Part shown: positions 58,920-64,000 of the stretch, in pieces
Layout: each line of letters opens with the position of its first letter
Numbering within the stretch: the first letter of the stretch is position 1
Translations under genes and position numbers: made by a program
DNA from: Stenopsyche tienmushanensis
Lineage: Eukaryota; Arthropoda; Insecta; Trichoptera; Stenopsychidae
Length of the DNA: 64,000 bases
Assembly: GCA_008973525.1 (NCBI GenBank)
Contig: WACJ01000042.1
Location: 62,001-126,000, forward strand
Direction: 5' to 3'
The notes under the pieces: generated by a model
Seen by the model: the letters and a program-made list of their open reading frames with translations, nothing else
Databases searched by the model: none
What the model was told of the DNA's origin: nothing

Positions 58920-59905
58920 AAACTTCTATTTAAATTCTTCCATATATGAAAAAGATCTCCCAGGGAAGTCGCTAACGCCCGATAAAAGATTAGGTACATG
59001 AAAAGTGTTCTTCAATTTTCTTAGATCTTATTTGTATTCTTAAATGCTTGAAATTAATTACGATTATACAGGATCTATGCAAACGCTCCGGATCTTCTGA
59101 TCCGTAAGGATGCATCTCACGGACGATTTCACAAATGCCATCAAAGAGACGGGATAAGTAGGTTTATGTTATGTGGTTGACGTCTAAATCCCCTTCGCCG
59201 TAACGACATTAAGACGAATCCATTATTATCCTTTATTTATAAAGGAAACTTCCGTGTCTTCCTTTGATGGTCAGGTTTGCGGTTTGAGCAGGGCTTATAA
59301 AAACTTTTCCCCGAAAGCCTACTTGTTAAGATGTTTGCCATTTTGCAAAAAGGTTACGCAATATAATATTCTTTTCATCGCATTTCGATCGGCCGAAATC
59401 TATTGCTAAATATGATAAAAACTCTTAAAATAATGTTACATCTTGGGAAGATAATATGTTTTTAAACACCGGATCGTATGTCAGCGGATGAGGGATGATA
59501 TTAAATTTATTCCACGCGATTTCCTTCGCGTTCCTCCTGGATACTGAATTTAAATTTGAAATTGTGCTTTCATCTGAGACGTCTCGATTTGAAGCATCGC
59601 AATTTGTTGCATCGTCAAGATATTCGATTACATTTAAAAAATGCTCTCTCTTTGCAAAAACGAAAGAGGAAATGCTACTTCAGACAACTATAGTTTAAAT
59701 ATAAAAAGGCATACAAATGAAGAAGAGGAATGACTTATTAAATGATTTTTATGACATGTAGCATATCTTTGAAAAGGGTACAATCTAGAAAACTAAACAA
59801 AATAGTCGTTAGTTTTTTGTTTAGCGAATTTATAAGTTGACACTTCTCATTCGTTCACACATTTTTTGTGATTTTGTGGAATCTTAGAACTAGTTTTCTT
59901 TAATT
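58920..59905. other. Largely single-copy stretch
   Basis: 59,080-59,700 is of moderate GC. No repeat, exon or RNA recognised. Confidence 0.4.
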
Positions 59906-59907
59906 AT

Positions 59908-60345
59908 TTCGAACCGGAGAGCAGACATGCTATGCTCTAATGTAAATCCACTTTTTTTTCAGTTCCGCCACAGCTTGTAATAAGCTTGATGATGAACCAA
60001 TCTCAATAAATTAACCTTAACACTGTTGATAGCACACAATATTCCTTCATTTCTTCATAATATTTCTGAATGATCAACTTGCATGGTATCTGCTTTCTGT
60101 TGTTCAGCTATTTTCGCCTGTTAATGTGTTGCGAAAATAAAAGGACAGAGTTACCGTGCTAACTTGTCAGTTTATTTCTAAAGAACTAGATTTTGCAAAG
60201 GCCACTCCAAAACAGTCAAGATGGAATAATAAAATTAATCAACGATAAGAATGATGCAAGTATCTGAATTATCAAAACAAACGCCTGCTCTCAAGACAAC
60301 ACGAACGAAAGTCGTCATATCCTTGTTGAAAGAGCTTAATAGCGA
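59908..60345 (-). mobile_element. PBM-1L copy, truncated
   Basis: TTCGAACCGGAGAGCAGACA (near-terminal region), AATCCACTTTTTTTTCAGTT, TTAACCTTAACACTGTTGAT, AAATAAAAGGACAGAGTTAC and AAAACAAACGCCTGCTCTCA. The inner open frame is deleted at its start. The other end is missing. Confidence 0.7.
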
Positions 60346-60467
60346 CGATAGCAAATGTATGATTTTAAATTCAATATTATATAATATTTTTGCTTAGCTT
60401 AAAATATTGAATCGAAAATAAAAAAAGGCTTTCCCCATAAAGGTTTTAGCTTTTAATCCATTATTAA

Positions 60468-61183
60468 CCTATTAAGCGGGGAAGTTCCTTTTCAAATACG
60501 CAACATACAACGGGCGCGCACATTTTCGTTAGGACGTATATATACGTCCCGCCCACCTGGCATGAGTTCATATTATTCATTTTTTTAACAATGCTTAGAA
60601 CTTATAAAAAAAACAATGAAGCATATTTTTTTATTTATTTAGATTTAAAAACATATAGACAAGTCAACAAATACAAAACAATAAACAAAAGCTTACAGAG
60701 AAAATGGAAACAAAGATTTTTATAAAAAAAATATATCCATACATAAATTCAAAACTCAACTTCTGTGTGATATATTTTAAAACAGTTGTTGACAAATAAA
60801 CTCAACATTTCCTGGTTTCAGTTCCCTTTCATTTGTTCTTTGAAAATTCCTTTCAATGAAGCGTGAGGGTTTAGGTGTAATGCTGTTTTTTAATGACATA
60901 TGTTGGCTTTTTACTATGTTGTCTGAACCAAGCATCGATACGTCTTTTTTGTCTTATTGACTTTGAATCTTACCTTATGCAACTAGTCACCACTTACTAA
61001 GTACACGTTCATTCCAATACAATAGCGAAGTGCAACGTATCGACAACTCACACATTCGTTAAATAAAAAAAGTCCCACCTGCTTTAGGAATCAACATATA
61101 TTTCGAGGACGTATATATACGTCCTAACCAATTTTAACGCAGTTTACGTTGGACGTATATATACGTCATGTCTACTTAACAGG
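60468..61183. mobile_element. PBM-2 copy 2: TTAA-flanked piggyBac-like element, 716 bp
   Basis: TTAA at 60464-60467 and CTAA (one change) at 61184-61187. Ends: CCTATTAAGCGGG and, inverted, CCTGTTAAGTAGA. The palindrome GACGTATATATACGTC is at 60533-60548, 61108-61123 and 61152-61167, at the same distances from the ends as in copy 1. The 0.5-kb interior is AT-rich and degenerate; on the minus strand around 60,960-60,880 a short frame is open, too little to call a transposase. Confidence 0.8.
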
Positions 61184-61189
61184 CTAAAG

Positions 61190-62330
61190 ATAAAATTACC
61201 AGACCAAAAACTAACGAATTCCACATCCTGCATTGTATGTTGTTTTTTTTAAAATTTGGATTGGAATGCCACAAAAGTCAGTATATCACTAAAAGGCGCA
61301 GTATTCATAGAGTTAAAAATGCGTCCATATCAAACATATGATACCATCACCCCTGAACAATATTTTCTTTCGATTTATGTGATTTATTTATTACTTTTTA
61401 TAGGGCATTATGCTAAAGGTCGCCTATCAAAATTTCGGTATCGCATTGTGCCAATTTGACCCGTTCCTGGCGGCGGGTCCCGAGTCCTAGGTATCGATAT
61501 GTGATCGTATAAAAATATGGCATAACGTAGGCGACCTAATCATGTCCGAATTCTTTGGCAAATATTTCCGGAATTCAATAAGTGCTCTCACCCCAATTAG
61601 TCGACCTTGGCATTAGCGCTAACCCTCGTCCAGAGCTGACCCCGAATATTATTCCAGGACTCATATTTCTTCGGCTGCCGTCACTGTGAATGATCGTAAT
61701 TATATTTACATTTATTCGGAAGAAAAGGGGGTAGCCTCCCGCGATGAAGGAGTCTATTTGCTTCCTCTGTGTCAATACGGTAGACGAGTGGGCTCAGACT
61801 TTTCCTTCCGGCCGTCCATATTATTCTACGAAATTCTCTGCAAATATTTACCACGGGGAGGGTTTTTTTCGGGGATTGATTTTTCCCCCGCCGGACGATT
61901 GATTTTCATTTTCGCAACATTTTGCGATGTATGAAACGTGTCAAAACATTTCCTCGGCTCCAATTTATCGACTCTTGGTTGGCGGGAAGCGTTTTGCGCT
62001 CGATGGAATTTCCTGGATAGCCGTCTACGTGTTGAAATTGAACGGATAAATTTAGCATCGCAAATTGAAGTTTGCATTTAGGACATGGGGTATTTATAGT
62101 GTGCTCGATAAGCAGACCGAGTAAATATTTTAGCGTCGGGTATGTGGGTAAAGGGTTGTTTTAAGCGGGTAGATCGCTAAGTGACCCCTCTGCATGCTAT
62201 GAAATTTCTCATTTTTTCTAACTACTTGGGGATGATATCACATTCAGCCAATGTACACCGCTTTTCCATTTACCGCCTCGAATATTCCAGTGAAATTTAA
62301 AGCTACGCTCAAACGCATGGGATCGTTCTT
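61190..62330. other. Single-copy stretch
   Basis: 61,440-62,330 is of moderate GC with opposing open frames of 66-83 codons that match nothing known. No splice-supported exon was found, although the first channel exon would be expected in this direction. Confidence 0.4.
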
Positions 62331-62334
62331 CTTT

Positions 62335-62573
62335 CGGATCATATTTGGCCAGACGGATGGATAAAGATGGACGGGCGTCGGACAAAAATACTATTCTCTA
62401 AGTAACTTTGTATTTAGTACGAGAGAGAAAGACCTAGCTGCGAGAAGGACGTCCTCCCGCAGTCAAGGCCAACCGACGACTTCTCCCGACTCCCGCCTCC
62501 TGCGCGTCGTAAAAATAGCACATTGCACCTAAATTGAGACGGAAGACGGGGACGTTAAATCGCCCACGCTACA
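62335..62573 (-). mobile_element. Solo LTR (family D), inverted, next to a family E end
   Basis: Minus-strand start TGTAGCGTGGGCGATTTAAC at 62,573-62,554; hairpin CTGCGAGAAGGACGTCC with CTCCCGCAG at 62,437-62,462; tail CATCTTTATCCATCCGTCTG. A family E end (TAGTTTCCCTGCCACACTCT, 62,575-62,595) follows at once. Confidence 0.6.
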
Positions 62574-62639
62574 GTAGTTTCCCTGCCACACTCTGTATTT
62601 TCAAAATATGTATGACTTTATAATAATTTTCTTTTAATA

Positions 62640-63110
62640 ACTATTAAATTTCCATCATTTCTTGCTCATCGACCATCAAATGATGCCCTCGACATTTGTA
62701 TGCATATTCACTGCATGGCTCCCGATGAATACATCCAAATGAGCATTCATCGACTTGTCAATGGAGTAAGCCTCCGTTGAGTCGAAATGCAAATTCACAC
62801 AAGCCTCGATTGACTCTAAACACGCTATTAAATTTTCAACAATGTCTACCCCGCACAATAATATGATATGCTGGAACAAAGACTCCTAATCGATATTTGC
62901 GTGGCGTGACTAAGCGGATGCTGTGGGGTTGGTTGCTTATTTCGTCCTCAATAATGCAGACTATTTAGATATGGCGAAGGCGCACATATTGGACCGACTT
63001 TCTCCAATTTCCTCACCAATTATCCATTAACTTCAGAAACTACTTCTAGCCACGAGCCCAAAGAGAGGAGCTAACCAGGCACAAACATTTCACTCCGAAC
63101 CCCAAGCTAA
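62640..63110. other. Single-copy stretch
   Basis: Moderate GC; no repeat or coding signal recognised. Confidence 0.4.
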
Positions 63111-63174
63111 ATAGTTAAATTTTAGATTTAAAATCATTCAGGGATGATAACTTTAAAAATACTTGCAGATTTAA

Positions 63175-63474
63175 TCCGCTGATTAGCAATCACGCATATA
63201 TGCGTTCGAACTCCTCAGAATCGTACATCTATGGCAAGATCATGCTATAAAGATAGCCCTACACGTCTAAATATTACAAAACACACATAAGTATTGTTTG
63301 TTTACGCGAAGAAATAAACGAATATTGTGTGCTATCAACAGTGTTAGGGTTCATTTATTGATATACAGACTTGATTCACGTTGCGCGGTCCTGACACAAA
63401 AGTGAATTTGCATAGACAACATATCATAGCATCTATATTTAAGTCAATTTAAAATTAACTCACTAATCAAAGAG
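63175..63474 (+). mobile_element. PBM-1 copy, about 0.3 kb
   Basis: TTAA at 63171-63174, then TCCGCTGATTAGCAATCACG and the palindrome ACGCATATATGCGT. It is shorter inside than 2771-3228; the right half has CAGTGTTAGGGTTCATTTAT, TTCACGTTGCGCGGTCCTGA and ends ACTCACTAATCAAAGAG, followed by TAAA in place of TTAA. Confidence 0.75.
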
Positions 63475-63479
63475 TAAAA

Positions 63480-64000
63480 TAAAATAAGAATATTTAACCT
63501 CTTGAACTTCAACATCCAGATACATTGGACATTTTTCTTATTTTGCTTGCACCACCATTGCACCAGCAGTAAGCCTATTTTATTATATATTACACAACAC
63601 AAAGCATGTTTTTAAATCTTTCCTCCTTTTTTGTTGCGAAATTTTGGATTGAATCAATGAGTATAAATGAACATCATCAATGAACGCCTAACATTGACAT
63701 CGTTTTGATATCGTCTGTCGTTTGTACTTCCGTAGGAATCCTCAAGAAAAATATGTTCACAACTTGTTACAAAGTGGAGACAAAATTATATACAGTATTA
63801 TTAATAATCTCAATGTTTTCCATTTCCATGTTGTAAATTCACATTCCGGCATTTAATTCCATCGAATAGAATTTTTACATCTGAATAATTTTTCAGTGCT
63901 TCAATTTGTAACAAGCATACTGAATATCCTTAGAGACCGAAAGGACATTTCGCCTGTTTGCTCAATTTCTACATTACTACGCTTTTCATACGAGACATTC
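63480..64000. other. AT-rich end of window without recognised features
   Basis: No repeat, exon or RNA recognised. Confidence 0.4.

Noticed and set aside
1..64000. CRISPR arrays, bacterial operons, rRNA or tRNA genes
   Set aside because: None seen. The dispersed repeats are too long, diverged and irregular for CRISPR, and no cloverleaf with proper A and B boxes was noticed, though a covariance-model scan was not possible.

Overview
This is a eukaryotic, AT-rich, intron-dominated window. It is most likely insect nuclear DNA: it holds two exons of a Shaw-type (Kv3) voltage-gated potassium channel gene on the minus strand, and the rest is intron filled with insect-style mobile elements (mariner, R1-like LINE, an LTR retrotransposon, TTAA-specific piggyBac-like miniature elements). 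There are no bacterial operons, no rRNA, no tRNA and no CRISPR array that I can see. The species cannot be named from the sequence alone.

Gene. Exon A (44080-44229, minus) and exon B (6981-7113, minus) together encode 94 consecutive residues of the cytoplasmic T1 (tetramerisation) domain. They join in phase: AG at the end of exon A plus A at the start of exon B makes one Arg codon. The intron between them is 36,966 bases. Exon B carries the H-x5-C-x20-CC zinc motif of non-Shaker Kv channels. The first coding exon (expected above 44,229) and the exons for the six membrane segments and pore (expected below 6,981) were not found, so the window is an internal slice of a very large gene. I see no other convincing protein-coding gene.

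Layout. 1-6,980 lies downstream of exon B: repeat fragments, a solo LTR with a piggyBac-like element inserted (442-965), TTAA elements and a mariner remnant. 7,114-44,079 is the giant intron: a mosaic of moderate-GC single-copy stretches and repeat clusters. 44,230-64,000 is upstream of exon A: more of the same, with a mariner/LINE nest at 57.4-58.9 kb and a 716-bp piggyBac-like element at 60.5-61.2 kb.

Mobile elements. (1) PBM-1, a TTAA-flanked miniature family with ends starting CCCGTTGAT and a CGCATATATGCG palindrome near the end; about a dozen copies. (2) PBM-1L, a longer relative sharing internal blocks; one copy (12407-13050) has intact ends. (3) PBM-2, TTAA-flanked with three copies of a 16-bp palindrome at identical distances from the ends in two copies of different length. 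(4) Mariner remnants, at least four of which share the same large internal transposase deletion. (5) R1-like LINE pieces with recognisable reverse transcriptase motifs. (6) Solo LTRs of a retrotransposon with a tRNA-Leu-type primer binding site. (7) Two inverted-repeat families, called here E (GGGTGCGGCAGGGAAA ends) and F (AAACCTCTTTTTGTGCGA ends), and dispersed repeats G, H, I and L. Family names are mine. Several insertions are nested, which gives a relative order of activity. Element boundaries were read by eye and should be taken as accurate to some tens of bases unless a target-site duplication is stated.
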